DNA of 64,000 nucleotides from Erinaceus europaeus (Eukaryota; Chordata; Mammalia; Eulipotyphla; Erinaceidae). The translations under genes and the position numbers were made by a program. The notes below the pieces were generated by a model, which ran no database searches, was not told the DNA's origin, and saw only the letters and a program-made list of their open reading frames with translations. Of this stretch, positions 46,304-58,400 are shown piece by piece (within the stretch, counting starts at the first letter, position 1; every line of letters starts with the position of its first letter). Where the stretch lies: positions 83,021,566 to 83,085,565 of the forward strand of contig NC_080175.1 of the NCBI RefSeq assembly GCF_950295315.1. The letters run 5' to 3'.

Positions 46304-47277
46304 CCAAACTGCTATGTTAAAAAATTATTTGCATTCATTCAGTTTCCTTTTCTGACTCTACTCAGGGTAACTGATGAACTGTCCTAGTAGCTCAGTGAAC
46401 CTAGTGAGAACCAATTCTTCGCAGGATGCCTTTTCAACTCAAGGGTATAAAAATACACACCAATGCTCACTCAGACTGGGACAACACAGACACATCAATG
46501 AAACCAACAAGTACATTTTTGCAAAGTGAGAGTGTCTATAGAAAACCCGTGGACATACAGCGATAGTGTGCAAAGTCCACCTAGTGATCTGGGCCTGGAA
46601 TGGATATATATCTCCATCTACTTTAACATAATAGTGAAATACTGCTGAAAAAGTGAAAGGATCTTATTGGAAGACCTATTACACGTTCATAAGCACAGCA
46701 CAACCATCAATATCAGCAGAAAAGGAGATATAATTTGTTTAGGTTCCTCTAAGCTTAGTCTAGACTAGAGATGGTCCTCTCAGTCAATTGGAATCAGGTG
46801 GTTAATGTTGCATTCCCCAGAATCCAATACTGCTAACTATTTAAGTTATATGTACTATATTGGCAATGACATACTCACCAAGAAATCTTCCAATTAATAT
46901 GCTTTGTTAAATTGCCTATAGGAAAGTATCTGAAATTTTCCAAAGAACTTTAATATTAGATGTCATATTTCTCATAATAAATAAAGCAGGTTCCTGATTC
47001 TAATCAGTACAGCTACTTTAACCATTAAAAACATGGCCTTGGTCACTTCTACACAAATATCAGGGTCATTCATTTGAGTTTACATAAGCTTGTTTCTCTA
47101 ATTTCACAATATATTAATTTTGTCTGTGTCAAAAGACTCTGGGGCATCAGAATAGAATATGTTCCTATCAATTGACCTTCAAAACTGCAAAGAATCTTAG
47201 CAAAGGTCATCAAGCTCACTACCACCATACTCCTAGAACCAGGAAAGCACTGGACTTAACAAAGTCCATTTGATGAC
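46304..47277. other. Unique sequence
   Basis: No recognised repeat or gene. Mixed composition with no long ORF. Confidence 0.45.
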
Positions 47278-47345
47278 CTGAGGAGTTAGCTCAGTAGTAG
47301 AGTCAGAGTGGGTGTTCTGGTCTCTTTCACAATCACAAGAAATAA
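47278..47345 (+). mobile_element. tRNA-like SINE head fragment
   Basis: 'Ctgaggagttagctcagtagtag' followed by 'agtgggtgttctgg' looks like a tRNA-type box A region. It is too short to assign. Confidence 0.4.
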
Positions 47346-47510
47346 AAAAAAATCTTTAAAACCCTGTTTAAGGAATGTTCTGTTTCTATAGAAAATATAA
47401 ATTGGATTTTTGATTGGTGAAGGGAAAAAAATCTTTCAGTTATTACCATTATTTTTTTTCTGTTTTTTTGTCTATTATAATTTAATAATAGTTGTAATTC
47501 ACTGTCATTA

Positions 47511-47807
47511 GAGTTCGGGGCTCCAGCAGGCCGGGCTAGCTTCACAGCAGTAGACAGAGACTCGCGGACACACGGCTGTGCAGGGAAGCTGTATTTCTTT
47601 ATTCACGAACAACAATTCATAAACTAACCCAAACTAATCACCACACAGATCTGTCCCTCATCCTTTTCCTCTGGTGGCTGCAGCCAGAACTCTGGAACTA
47701 CTTGGCATAGGGGACAGGGGGAAAGAGAGGTGCCAAACTAGCAAGAGCCAAACCAATTCTCCTGGCGGGGGGGAGAGCAAGACCAAACCAATGTGAAGCA
47801 TACAACA
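47511..47807 (-). mobile_element. ERV 3' LTR with polypurine tract
   Basis: The minus-strand LTR starts TGTTGTATGC at 47807 and runs to about 47511. It holds an AATAAA signal at 47598-47603 (+ strand tttatt). Immediately upstream on its strand is the purine run AAAAAGAAAAGGAGGAAT (47808-47825), the polypurine tract that primes plus-strand synthesis, so this is a 3' LTR. Sequence shared with 48057-48273 makes the two a probable LTR pair. No protein gene lies between them. Confidence 0.78.
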
Positions 47808-48056
47808 ATTCCTCCTTTTCTTTTTAACTAAATGTCCATAGTATCAGGGGTGTGGGGTGAACAGAAACCTATATCGTACAGGCATTTTTTTTTTAAAAAA
47901 AAAAAAAAGAAACTGGCACAAACATGGAGGAACATGTAAGCGAGCAACAAGAAACAATGTGCTGCCAAGGGAAGGCCTAAGGGGGGCATTTTTGCATCTG
48001 TGGGCAAAACAAAAAAAAAAAAACATTTCCTGCCTCTGGGGGCTTCTTTTGCCTCT
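47808..48056 (-). mobile_element. Deleted ERV interior
   Basis: Only about 250 bp separates the paired LTRs. It contains the polypurine tract and A/T runs at 47887-47908 and 48009-48023, but no recognisable gag, pol or env. A large deletion is inferred. Confidence 0.55.
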
Positions 48057-48273
48057 GTATTTCTTTATTCAAGAACAACGATTCATAAACTAACCTAAAC
48101 CAATCACCACACAGATCTGTCCTGCATCATTTTCCTCTCGAGGCTGCACCAAGAACTCCCGAACTACGTAGCATAGGGGGCAGGGAGAAAAAGAGGCGCG
48201 AAACTAGCAAGGGCCAAACCAATTCTCCCAGAGGTGGGGGGAAGGAGACCAAAGCAATATGAAACATACAACA
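48057..48273 (-). mobile_element. ERV LTR, partial (upstream copy)
   Basis: It starts TGTTGTATG at 48273 and parallels 47511-47807 up to the AATAAA signal region, where it stops ('gtatttctttattc' at 48057-48070). The remaining R/U5 part is missing. Confidence 0.72.
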
Positions 48274-49647
48274 ATTTACTAGTTTTGGTTGTGGTAACCT
48301 AGACTTCAAAACAAAACAAAATCAGAGTGTAAAAAATAGAAGAAAAAAAAAGGGGGGCACAATTTGTGAAGACTGCTTAATTCACAAAAACAAAGTAACC
48401 TTTTTACAGACTAGGGAATTCACCAAGATATACTATTATGCTTTTAAAGAAATTCTTAAATGTCCTAGTGAAGAAAGTGCTAATAAATCTTCATTATAAT
48501 AGTTAAAAAAAGTTTCTATGTCTTAGTCTCTTTGGGATTTCTTTTTACAACATCTCCTCTGTTCTTCAATATTCTACCTAGTAGTACCATAGTTAGTCTA
48601 CAGTAAGATTAGAGAAGTCCAAAAAAAAAGAAAAGAAAGAAAAAAAGTGTAAGGAGGATACAGTCTTGTCTATGAAACTGGAAAATGATTTAATTTTATT
48701 ACAATTGTATAATTCTATTACTTAAACTTTCCACTTGCTCCTGTATACTATAACCTACCACAGTCTCTCTAGTTTATAAGGAATGGCAGAGCAATGTTAC
48801 AACTCTCTCTAGTCTAAGTGTTCTGCCCTTGGCTATATTCTGTGTCTTTGTCACAGTCACTATATTTCACTCTTTTACAATAGGATCTTCTATTAAACTA
48901 TACTTAGTTGAGTTTTAATTGAAAGTGTATACACAATTAAATAAAAATGTGGACATAGAAGTATGTTTTAATTATTAAGAACTCTTATTCCTCAAGTTTA
49001 TATAGTGTTATTTTTAATAATGACATGTTTTACACTAATCTTCAGGGAATATTCAATTTTTTGTCTATAACTTTTGGGATTTTATTACCTTATTTGTTTT
49101 CTACACCACTTAGCTTTTCATTCAGAATCTAGTGAGTCTAGTGCTGTAATGGATTCTATGGATGTGAAGAACAACAATGATTTTAGTCACTAAAAATCCC
49201 TAATTCTACTGTGAGAGTAACTAACAAAATAAATATAATAATATATTATAAAATCATACAATAATGTATAACATTGCTATTTTATGCAAAGAAGTATAAA
49301 AACATTGAGATAAACCATATATGAAATGTAATAAAGGGAATTCTATAACATTGAAATAATTAATCTGTCTTTAAGAAGAATGGCAAGTAGAAATTCATTA
49401 AAGAAATTGAAGTGGAAGTGGTGCATGCATTTACAGAACTGTGAAATATATGGATGTTTGGGAGAGTTAAGAGTAATTCAGTTTCCTGCAAGGTTACAGG
49501 TGTCATAGATATGAATATGGGGAAATAGAATTGGGTTATAAACAAGTGTGAATCTGAATCATCATGTAGATGATGTGGGTGAGATACTTTGCATTTTAGA
49601 TATTCAGTCTGTTTACTTAAAAAAGGATTAGTGTACTGATAATATGA
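48274..49647. other. AT-rich sequence, possibly in part ERV-derived
   Basis: No ORF or family match. The minus strand has a purine run ending AGGAGATGTTG near 48549-48562 that resembles the polypurine tract/LTR junction at 63619-63640, but what follows does not look like an LTR. Confidence 0.35.
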
Positions 49648-49660
49648 CAAGAATAATTTT

Positions 49661-49877
49661 AAATGTTTTTATTATCTTTATTTATTTATTGAATAGAAAC
49701 AGCCAGAAAGCAAGAGGGAAGGGGTGGATACAAAGGAAGAAAGACAGAGAGACACCTGCAGCACTGCTTCACCACTTATGAAGCTTTCCCCTTGCAGATG
49801 GGAACTGGGGACTCAAACCTGGGTCCTTATAAATTCTAATATGTATGCTCAACCAGCTGCGCCACCACCCAGCCCCA
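49661..49877 (-). mobile_element. tRNA-derived SINE (short subfamily)
   Basis: Minus-strand copy with a perfect 14-bp duplication ACAAGAATAATTTT at 49647-49660 and 49878-49891. Confidence 0.9.
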
Positions 49878-50009
49878 ACAAGAATAATTTTGTGAAAAAA
49901 ACAGATAAGTAGTATTACAAAAAGGAAGCAGAAAATATATTCTAAATTATTTTATATTCCTAAGAAGGGGGGAAATGCCTGGGAATATGGATCATTTAAC
50001 ATATATGGG

Positions 50010-50290
50010 TCCCACTGGCACTGCACACAGTGGAGGGCACATGTTACCATGTGCAAAGACCTGGGCTCAGGGACAAGTTTCAGGAGTGGTCAAGCAGTGC
50101 TTCTGATATTTCTCTTTCTCCTTCTCTATATATTCTTTCCCCCCTCAATTTATTGCTGTTTCTATCAAAAAGGAAAATATATGAAAAAACGTGGGGGGGG
50201 TGGGGAGGCTGCTGGAAGCAGTGGTTTCATCCTGCAGTCACTGAGCTCCAGTGATAATCCTGGTGGCAATAAAAATAAATAAATAAATAG
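50010..50290 (+). mobile_element. tRNA-derived SINE with diverged 3' module
   Basis: The head is degraded ('gcacatgttaccatgtgcaaagacctggg'), the body is CT-rich, and the 3' module 'ggctgctggaagcagtggtttcatcc...ataatcctggtggc' is retained, followed by (AAAT)n. Confidence 0.8.
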
Positions 50291-50499
50291 CTAAACATTG
50301 ATGACCATTCATATATATATCATAAATAATTATATATACATATATAGTATGTGATAGCTTGTGGATATATCCAAAAGAAAGTAATAAAATGCCAAGAAAT
50401 TTAAAAGTAATTTATTCACAGTCAAAAATAATATTGGGAGTTGGAGAAACTAAGACATTAATTTTTGAAAAAGATCACTTATTAGAATATGGAGTAAGC

Positions 50500-50848
50500 T
50501 CCAAGTACCTTTGTTTTTCTTTTTCCTTTTTTGCCTCCAGGGTTATTGTTGCACCTGTGGCTCCGGCTCGGGCACTACACATCCACCACTCCTGGAGGCT
50601 ATTTTTTTCCCCTTTTGTTGGCTTGTTTATCACTGTTGTTATTATTGTTGTTGTTGTTATTGCTGTCATTGTTGGATAGGACAGAGAGAAATCAAGCGAA
50701 GAGGGGGAGAGAGAGAGAGAGACCTGTAGACCTGCTTCACCACTTGTGAAGTGACCCTCCCTGCAGGTGGGGCGCCTGGGGCTCAAGCTGGGGTCCTTGC
50801 GTTTCGCGCCATGTGCGCTTAACCCACTGTGCTACCACCTGGCCTCCT
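50500..50848 (-). mobile_element. tRNA-derived SINE, long subfamily
   Basis: This full-length minus copy carries the 3' module bounded by CCTCCAGG (50534-50541) and CCTGGAGG (50591-50598), an (AAC)n zone, CT-rich body, centre and head. ORFs across it on both strands are low-complexity artefacts. Confidence 0.9.
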
Positions 50849-50949
50849 CCACGTATCTTTAGCATTAAATGTGGAAAAAAATTATTAAAATGCAAAAATT
50901 GCACAGATTCTTATTCAAGTAAAAAAAAAAATCAAACCTTGGTAGTATG

Positions 50950-51150
50950 TTGCAACAAAGTAAAAGATTCCAAAAAAGGGGCCATAGGAGGGTTAGAGAG
51001 GGTATTGAGGACTCCTCGCATGACGTGGTGCTTCAATTGATGGTTGGAGTGGTTTGCAAACACCTATCATGGGGAAAGAAGAAATTGTACCCATGTGTTG
51101 ACAACTCGTCTGTAAACCTTTATTACCTCAACTAAATAAATGATCTGAAA
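50950..51150 (+). mobile_element. Ancient L1 3' end
   Basis: 'Tggtttgcaaacacctatcatgggg', 'ttgtacccatgtgttgacaac' and 'ctaaataaatg' parallel the tail at 21215-21300. It is older than the L1-A/L1-B lineage. Confidence 0.6.
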
Positions 51151-52478
51151 AACTATCAAACCTTGAAATACTACAAAATTAAATCATCGCCTTATAAAAG
51201 ATAATTTCATTAGAATATTTATAGGACAGATAGTTAGTTGCTTGATAAAATATGTTAAGTACCATACTGGTCACAAGCAATTTGTGATATGGAAGAGTAT
51301 TTATAATCCTGTAATTCTCTATGTAATGTTTTCATACTTATAAAACGTAATTTAGTGTTCAAAAGTTCATATATCAGTGTGACCTTAGAAGGACATTTGA
51401 TTGCTATAGGTTATTATATAAACATGATCACTTTTTTAATAAAAATAATATTCCTAACAATAACAAGCTGTGACAAATTTCATAAATCCCCTAAAATAGA
51501 TCTACGAATGATGTATTCAATAGTAATTACATACTGAAAGGCAGGCATTGATTGAAAAGAAATATGTTAACTTTTGATATATTGAGTTCAATAATGCCTC
51601 TCCTGCCAAGTAACATTCATTGTCCTGAATCTACCCATTTTGAACTGTAGTAACATAAGCAAAAGTGCCTTTAATGCATTTTTTTGTAAGGGTGTGCTTT
51701 TGTTTCTTTTATCATCATTTAGAAACTGACACTCAAGGACAGGCATGTATGGGAATTCAGAGCATGACAAGTTGCGATATATCTTCAAATCATGCCACAG
51801 AGTTAAAAGAACAGGTAGGCAGGGGTCCTTCTGCAACTTGCATTTAACAATTCTTTGTCAAAATATTATTATTTATATTTCTTTACTGGGGGATTAATGC
51901 TTTACATCAATATTACAAACATATTAATAATACAGATATTATTTAAATGTGTATAATTTTCATTAGCACACCACATATTGCTCAGCTTGTGTCAAGATAA
52001 AATTGTATGTGCCTGTAATAACAAATGAACCATCAAAATTGCATTACTCTATGCTTTTGACATATGTAATATTTGGAAGTATGGAAGCATATAGATTACC
52101 ATTCGAAACTCTTTTTTCATCTAAATTATGTCATGATGAGTTTAACATTTCTACAGCTAGAACTGACACAGTACATAAGACAAGAAACTATCTTAGATTA
52201 AGATTTAGAGTTTGATTACAAACATTAGCTTTTGAAATTGAGAGTCTGAAATTTACTCATATAGATGTGGTCAAAACTACACACTTATAATTCTTATTTA
52301 TAGAATTATAAGTCACTATTTATGTGACTTTGGAAAATGACCAGAAGATAAATTCAGTCCAACTAAAGAATAATAATTTATAATTATAAAGGCTTCATGA
52401 CACAGTAATCCACAAGAGTTTGCCACTAAAAAGAAAAACTAATGATTATTAAGTAAACTTCTGGATTTTTAAATTATT
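51151..52478. other. Unique AT-rich sequence
   Basis: No gene or repeat was recognised. Confidence 0.45.
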
Positions 52479-52494
52479 TTATTAACTTTTAAAA

Positions 52495-52766
52495 TATTTA
52501 TTTATTTTCCCTTTTGTTGCCCTTGTTATTTTATTATTGTAGTTATTGTTGTTATTGCTGTCATCGTTATTGCTGGATAGGACAGAAAGAAATGGAGAGA
52601 AAAGGGGAAGACAGGGGAGAGAAAGACACCTGCAGACCTGCTTCATGGCCTGTGAAGCGACTCCCCTGCAGGTGAGGAGCTGGGGGCTCAAACCGGGATC
52701 CTTATGCCAGTCCTTGAGCTTTGTGCCACATGTGTTTAACCCATTGTGCTACCGCCCAACTCCCTC
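52495..52766 (-). mobile_element. tRNA-derived SINE (long-body subfamily)
   Basis: Minus-strand copy with a perfect 16-bp duplication TTATTAACTTTTAAAA at 52479-52494 and 52767-52782. Confidence 0.92.
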
Positions 52767-52784
52767 TTATTAACTTTTAAAAGC

Positions 52785-52908
52785 TATGCTTTATTTTAAA
52801 AGAGAAAGAGAAATTCCACTCCAACAAATACTGTCCTGTGATGTGAATCCCGGAACTCAGGTATCCAAGCCAGCACTACCTGTGGAACTATCTCCCCCAA
52901 CTGCTCAG
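52785..52908 (-). mobile_element. Degraded tRNA-derived SINE
   Basis: On the minus strand 'gggggagatagttccacagg' and 'ttccgggattcacatcacagg' give a tRNA-like head; the rest is AG-rich on the + strand. Confidence 0.55.
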
Positions 52909-53138
52909 TTGCTTTCTTAATGTTTTGAAAGTTGTAGTCCAATACATTTTACTGGGAAAAAAAATGTACTGAAATCTCACAGACTCCATCCTCAAAGCAC
53001 AACTCAGAGACAAACATATACACCTAAAATGTTTTTGAACTTCTCTTTACTGTCTCCTTTCAACCATTAGGTGTCCCTAATTAGGCTTCCCCGCTGTATT
53101 CCATAGGAGGGTCACAATGTTAAAGAATGAGATAATTC

Positions 53139-54481
53139 GGGGGATTGTGGGAAGATGGCGGCCTGAGAAATCGCTAACAGCGAGTGCTCTGATAGCATCG
53201 TCGGCAACGGTAGGATTTTCTGCCTTTAGCAGGCCAGTCAATAAGGGGGGGGGGCACCAAAGAAGTGATTACAGTTTAATTTGGGTTAACAATTAGAGCA
53301 AGGGTGACACGGACTAGCGGGGTGCCAGAATTCCCAGGCGGCGCCAGGCAAGGCGAGTGCGCCGGGCATTGTCCTACGCCCGCCCGGGAAGGCGGCTCCT
53401 CCGCTGGTTGCAGAGCGCGGCGGGCAGAGGACCCGGAGAGAGCACTTTAGCTAGGGGGCTGCCTCTTGGGAGTCGCCAGGGTCCACCGCGACCCTGAGGG
53501 TGGATCCAAAGACTTCTTGAGTATAGCTCTCATTGGATCAAAGGACTTGGAGCTAGTTTTCATTTTTGAGAAATCCTTTAAAAAAATCTGGAGGGCGGGG
53601 TTTCACGGAAGATGGCGGATTGAGAAGCGGCTAGCCTTTGAGCTCCGGACACATCTCGTGTAAACAATAGGAGTTTCTGCCTTTAGCAGGCTAGCCAATA
53701 AGGGGCCACAGCGGTCATACCAAGGATGTGTCTATAACTTAATTTGGGTTAAGAATTAGAGTAGGGGAAAAAATTCTTTTTTCTTCCTTTTAATTTTCAA
53801 GCATACATCCTTCCCGCCGCCCCCCCCCCCCCCCCCCATAAGCAATGCCTGGGACCAGCTACTAGCAGGATATCCCATACCACCAAACAGGGATTTTTTT
53901 TTTTTTTTCCTTTTTCCTTTTTTTTTTTTTTTAATTCACTGATACACATTGGGGAAGTTCCTCGCACTGCTCTTTAATTACAACTCTTCTTCTTATCTTC
54001 TCCCTTTTCTCTCTCTTATCTCTCTCTATCTCTCTCTTTTCTTTTCTTTTTTTTTTTAATCTTGTCATACACTTCTTTCTTCTTTGCCTTTCTGAATTTG
54101 TGAATTACTTTGGGGAAGAAATCTGACCCAGAGTGGACTCTCTATGTGTCTATCTCTGCTCTAGTTCCCTTTACACTCTTGTTACCCTTAGAATATACAC
54201 TGGATAGTAGATTTGCATAACTGTCTATTCTTGCTATCCTCTCTTTCTTTTCTCTTTCTTCACTGGGATTTGGTTACTATTTTTTCACAGACTGGAGAAA
54301 TTGTTTGGCTAACTGGTAACGATTAAACTCCTTCAATACTTACTTCAGTTGCTACTGTTATTCCGGAGTGCAATTGTCATAAAGGTATTTAGTACAGTGT
54401 TACTTGTGCTCAAAACACAACAACTGAGGAACAACAGAGCATTAAAAAAAAAAAAAGAGAGAAACACATAAATAAAAAAAA
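53139..54481 (+). promoter_or_regulatory. L1-B 5' UTR with tandem monomers
   Basis: Two units begin GAAGATGGCGG at 53151 and 53608, about 457 bp apart, and share 'tctgcctttagcaggc.agccaataaggg' and 'ttaatttgggttaa.aattagag'. Unit 1 contains a CpG-rich, GC-rich stretch at about 53300-53480. AAGATGGCGG resembles the YY1 site that positions transcription starts at the beginning of other L1 promoters. A run of Cs (about 53820-53837), T-runs and CT-rich sequence lie before ORF1. Promoter function is inferred from family knowledge. Confidence 0.78.
53151..53607 (+). repeat. L1-B 5' UTR monomer 1
   Basis: This complete monomer of about 457 bp starts at AAGATGGCGG and holds the GC-rich core. The next monomer starts at 53608. 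Confidence 0.78.
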
Positions 54482-55324
54482 ATGGGTAGATTAAAAACAA
54501 ATAAAACTGCTACCCCAATGAATGAAGACAAGAGCCCAGAAGAAACCACAAATCAGTCAGAAGTAACCATAGATAAGAAAAGTATGCAAGCAATAATAAA
54601 CTTATTAATCACAGAAATGAAAACAACATTGGAGGAAAGAAATGGCAGTATTAGGGAAACAACAGTTGAGACCCCCAAGGAAAATACTGATTATCTTGAG
54701 GCAATTAGAGAACTGAAAGCTGAAATAGCTGTAATGAAGAAAGAAGCTGAGGCAAGGGAAAGCAGACTAACAGAAGCAGAAAACAGAATTAGTCAGACAG
54801 AGGATGAGTTAGAGAAAACTAAGAAAGAGGTGAAAGAGATTAAAAAGAGATTGAGAGACACTGAAAACAACAACAGAGACATATGGGATGATCTCAAAAG
54901 AAGTAACATTCGTATAATTGGCCTGCCAGAGGAAGAAAGAGAGGAAGGGGAAGCAAACATTCTAGAGGAAATAATACAAGAAAATTTCCCAGACCTCAAT
55001 AACAGAAAGGATATCAAGGTGCAAGAGGCCCAGAGAGTACCAAACAGAATCAACCCAGACCTGAAAACACCAAGACACATCATAGTCACAATGAGAAGAA
55101 GTAAGGATAAAGAAAGGATCCTAAAGGCTGCAAGAGAGAAACAAAAAGTCACATACAGGGGAAAACCCATAAGACTTACTGCAGATTTCTCAACTCAAAC
55201 TCTAAAAGCCAGAAGGGAGTGGCAAGATATCTATCGAGCCCTGAATGAAAAAGGGTTTCAACCAAGGATTATATATCCTGCTAGACTTTCATTCAAGCTA
55301 GATGGAGGGATCAAAACCTTCTAA
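54482..55324 (+). CDS. L1 ORF1p (RNA-binding chaperone), C-terminus truncated by nonsense
   Basis: The 280-residue open frame encodes L1 ORF1p, which trimerises and coats L1 RNA in cytoplasmic ribonucleoprotein particles. Residues about 40-135 are a charged heptad-rich coiled coil. An RRM-like domain begins near residue 141 ('SNIRIIGLPEEE'), and the C-terminal domain has 'TPRHIIV' at about 196 and 'GKPIRLTADFS' at about 228. The ATG follows an A-rich leader and equals the L1-A start. The stop at 55322-55324 is TAA where L1-A has TTA (Leu) and reads on for about 35 residues, so the end of the C-terminal domain is missing. Downstream a small indel also disrupts the old frame. Confidence 0.9.
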   Translation: MGRLKTNKTATPMNEDKSPEETTNQSEVTIDKKSMQAIINLLITEMKTTLEERNGSIRETTVETPKENTDYLEAIRELKAEIAVMKKEAEARESRLTEAENRISQTEDELEKTKKEVKEIKKRLRDTENNNRDIWDDLKRSNIRIIGLPEEEREEGEANILEEIIQENFPDLNNRKDIKVQEAQRVPNRINPDLKTPRHIIVTMRRSKDKERILKAAREKQKVTYRGKPIRLTADFSTQTLKARREWQDIYRALNEKGFQPRIIYPARLSFKLDGGIKTF

Positions 55325-55456
55325 GACAAACAACAGTTAAAGGAGGCAACTATCACCAAGCTGGCCCTGAAAGAGGTACTAAAAGACCTCTTATAAACAA
55401 GAACATCACTATTATACTTGTAATATATCAGAGTAAACAAATTGTTTTTTAGAAAA

Positions 55457-58400
55457 ATGGCACTACAATACATTAAATACATAATATCAATAAATGTCAA
55501 TGGCTTAAACTCACCCATCAAAAGGCACAGGGTGGGGGGATGGATCAGAAAACATAACCCAACCATATGCTGCTTGCAAGAATCACATCTGTCACAACAA
55601 GATAAACACAGACTTAAAGTGAAAGGATGGAAAACTATCATACAGGCTAACGGTCCACAAAAAAGGGCAGGAACAGCCATTCTCATCTCAGACACGATAG
55701 ATTTTAAATTAAATAAAGTAATAAAAGATAGGCAAGGACATTACATAATGATTAGAGGATCAATCAGCCAAGAAGACTTAACAATTATTAACATCTATGC
55801 ACCCAACGAGGGACCATCTAAATACATTAAACACCTATTGAAAGAATTTCAAAAATACATCAATAGTAATACAATAATAGTGGGAGACTTCAATACTCCA
55901 CTCTCACACTTAGACAGATCAACAAAGCAGAGAACCAATAAAGATACAAGAGAATTGAATGAAGAGATTGACAGACTAGACCTCTTGGACATTTTCAGAC
56001 TCCTCCACCCCAAAAAACTGGAATACACCTTCTTTTCAAATCCACACAACACATACTCAAGGATAGACCACATGTTAGGCCACAAAGACAGCATCAATAA
56101 ATTCAAGAGCATTGAAATCATCCCAAGTATCTTCTCAGACCACAGTGGAGTAAAACTAACTTTTAACAACAAACGGAAAATTATTAAAAGACATAGAATT
56201 TGGAAACTAAACAACATGCTCCTTAAGAACCACTGGGTCAGACACTCACTCAAACAGGAAATTCAAATGTTCCTGGAAACTAATGAAAATGAAGACACAA
56301 CCTATCAAAATATTTGGGACACAGCTAAAGCAGTACTGAGAGGGAAACATATAGCTATACAATCACATATTAAACACCAAGAAGAAGCCCAAATGAACGA
56401 CCTTACTACACACCTCAAGGACTTAGAGGAAGAGGAACAAAGGAACCCTAAAGCAACCAGAAGCACAGAAATCACTAAAGTTAGAGCAGAAATAAACAAC
56501 ATCGAAAATAAAAGAACCATATAAAAGATCAATGAAGCCAAATGTTGGTTCTTTGAAAGATTAAACAAAATTGACAAACCCCTAGCCAGACTCACAAAAC
56601 AAAAAAGAGAGAAGACTCAAATTAATAGAATTGTAAACAATGGAGGAGATATCACAACTGACACCACAGAAATCCAGAGAATCCTGCGAAACTTCTATAA
56701 AGAACTATATGCCACCAAGCTAGAGAATCTGGAAGAAATGGAACAATTCCTAGAAACCTATGCACTTCCAAAACTGAACCAAGAAGAACTACAAAATCTA
56801 AATGCACCAATCACAGACAAAGAAATTGAAACCGTTATTAAGAATCTCCCCAACAACAAAAGTCCTGGACCAGATGGCTTCACAAACGAATTCTACAAAA
56901 CTTTCAGGAAACAGTTAATACCCATACTTCTTAAGCTATTCCATAAGATTGAAGAAACAGGAATACTCCCTTCCACCTTTTATGAAGCCAACATCACCCT
57001 GATACCAAAAGCTGATAGGGACAGAACAAAAAAGGAAAACTACAGACCAATATCTCTGATGAACAAAGATGCCAAAATATTAAACAAGATCTTGGCCAAC
57101 CGGATACAGCAACACATCAAAAAGATTGTTCATCATGACCAAGTGGGATTCATCCCAGGAATGCAAGGCTGGTTCAGCATCCGTAAATCAATCAATGTCA
57201 TTCATCACATCAATAAAAGCAAAGCCAAAAACCACATGATTATCTCAATAGATGCAGAGAAAGCCTTTGACAAAATCCAACACCCATTCATGCTCAAAAC
57301 TCTACAAAAAATGGGAATAGATGGGAAATTCCTCAAGATAGTGGAGTCTATATATAGCAAACCTACAGCCAACATCATACTCAATGGAGAGAAGCTGAAA
57401 GCATTCCCCCTCAGATCAGGGACTAGACAGGGCTGCCCACTGTCACCGTTACTCTTCAACATAGTATTGGAAGTTCTTGCCATAGCAATCAGGCAAGAGA
57501 AAGAAATCAAAGGGATACAGATTGGAAGGGAAGAAGTCAAGCTCTCACTATTTGCAGATGATATGATAGTATACATAGAAAGACCTAAAGAATCCAGTAG
57601 AAAATTACTGGAAGTTGTTAGGCAATATAGCAAGGTATCAGGCTACAAAATCAATGTACAAAAATCAGTGGCATTTCTTTATGCAAACACTAAATCTGAA
57701 GAAGAATACATCCAGAAATCACTCCCATTTACTGTTTCAACAAAATCAATCAAATACCTAGGAATAAAGTTGACCAAAGAAGTGAAAGACTTGTATGCTG
57801 AAAACTATGAGTCGCTACTCAAGAAGATAGAAACTGATACCAAGAAATGGAAAGATATCCCATGCTCATGGATTGGAAGAATAAATATCATCAAAATGAA
57901 CATTCTCCCCAGAGCCATATACAAATTTAATGCAATACCCATCAAAGTTCCACCAAGCTTCTTTAAGAGAATAGAACAAACACTACAATCATTTATCTGG
58001 AACCTGAAAACACCTAGAATTGCCAAAACCATCCTAAGGAAAAGAAACAGAAATGGAGGCATCACACTCCCAGACCTTAAACTATATCATAAAGCCATCA
58101 TCATCAAAACGGCATGGTACTGGAACAAAAATAGGCACACAGACCAGTGGAACAGAATTGAAAGCCCAGAAGTAAATCCCAACACCTATGGGCATCTAAT
58201 CTTTGATAAGGGGGCCCAAAGGATTAAATGGAAGAAGGAGGCTCTCTTCAATAAATGGTGCTGGGAAAACTGGGTTGAAACATGCAGAAGAATGAAATTG
58301 AACCACTTTATCTCACCAGAAACAAAAATCAACTCCAAATGGATCAAAGACCTAGATGTCAGACCAGAAACAATCAAATACTTAGAGGAAAACATTGGTA

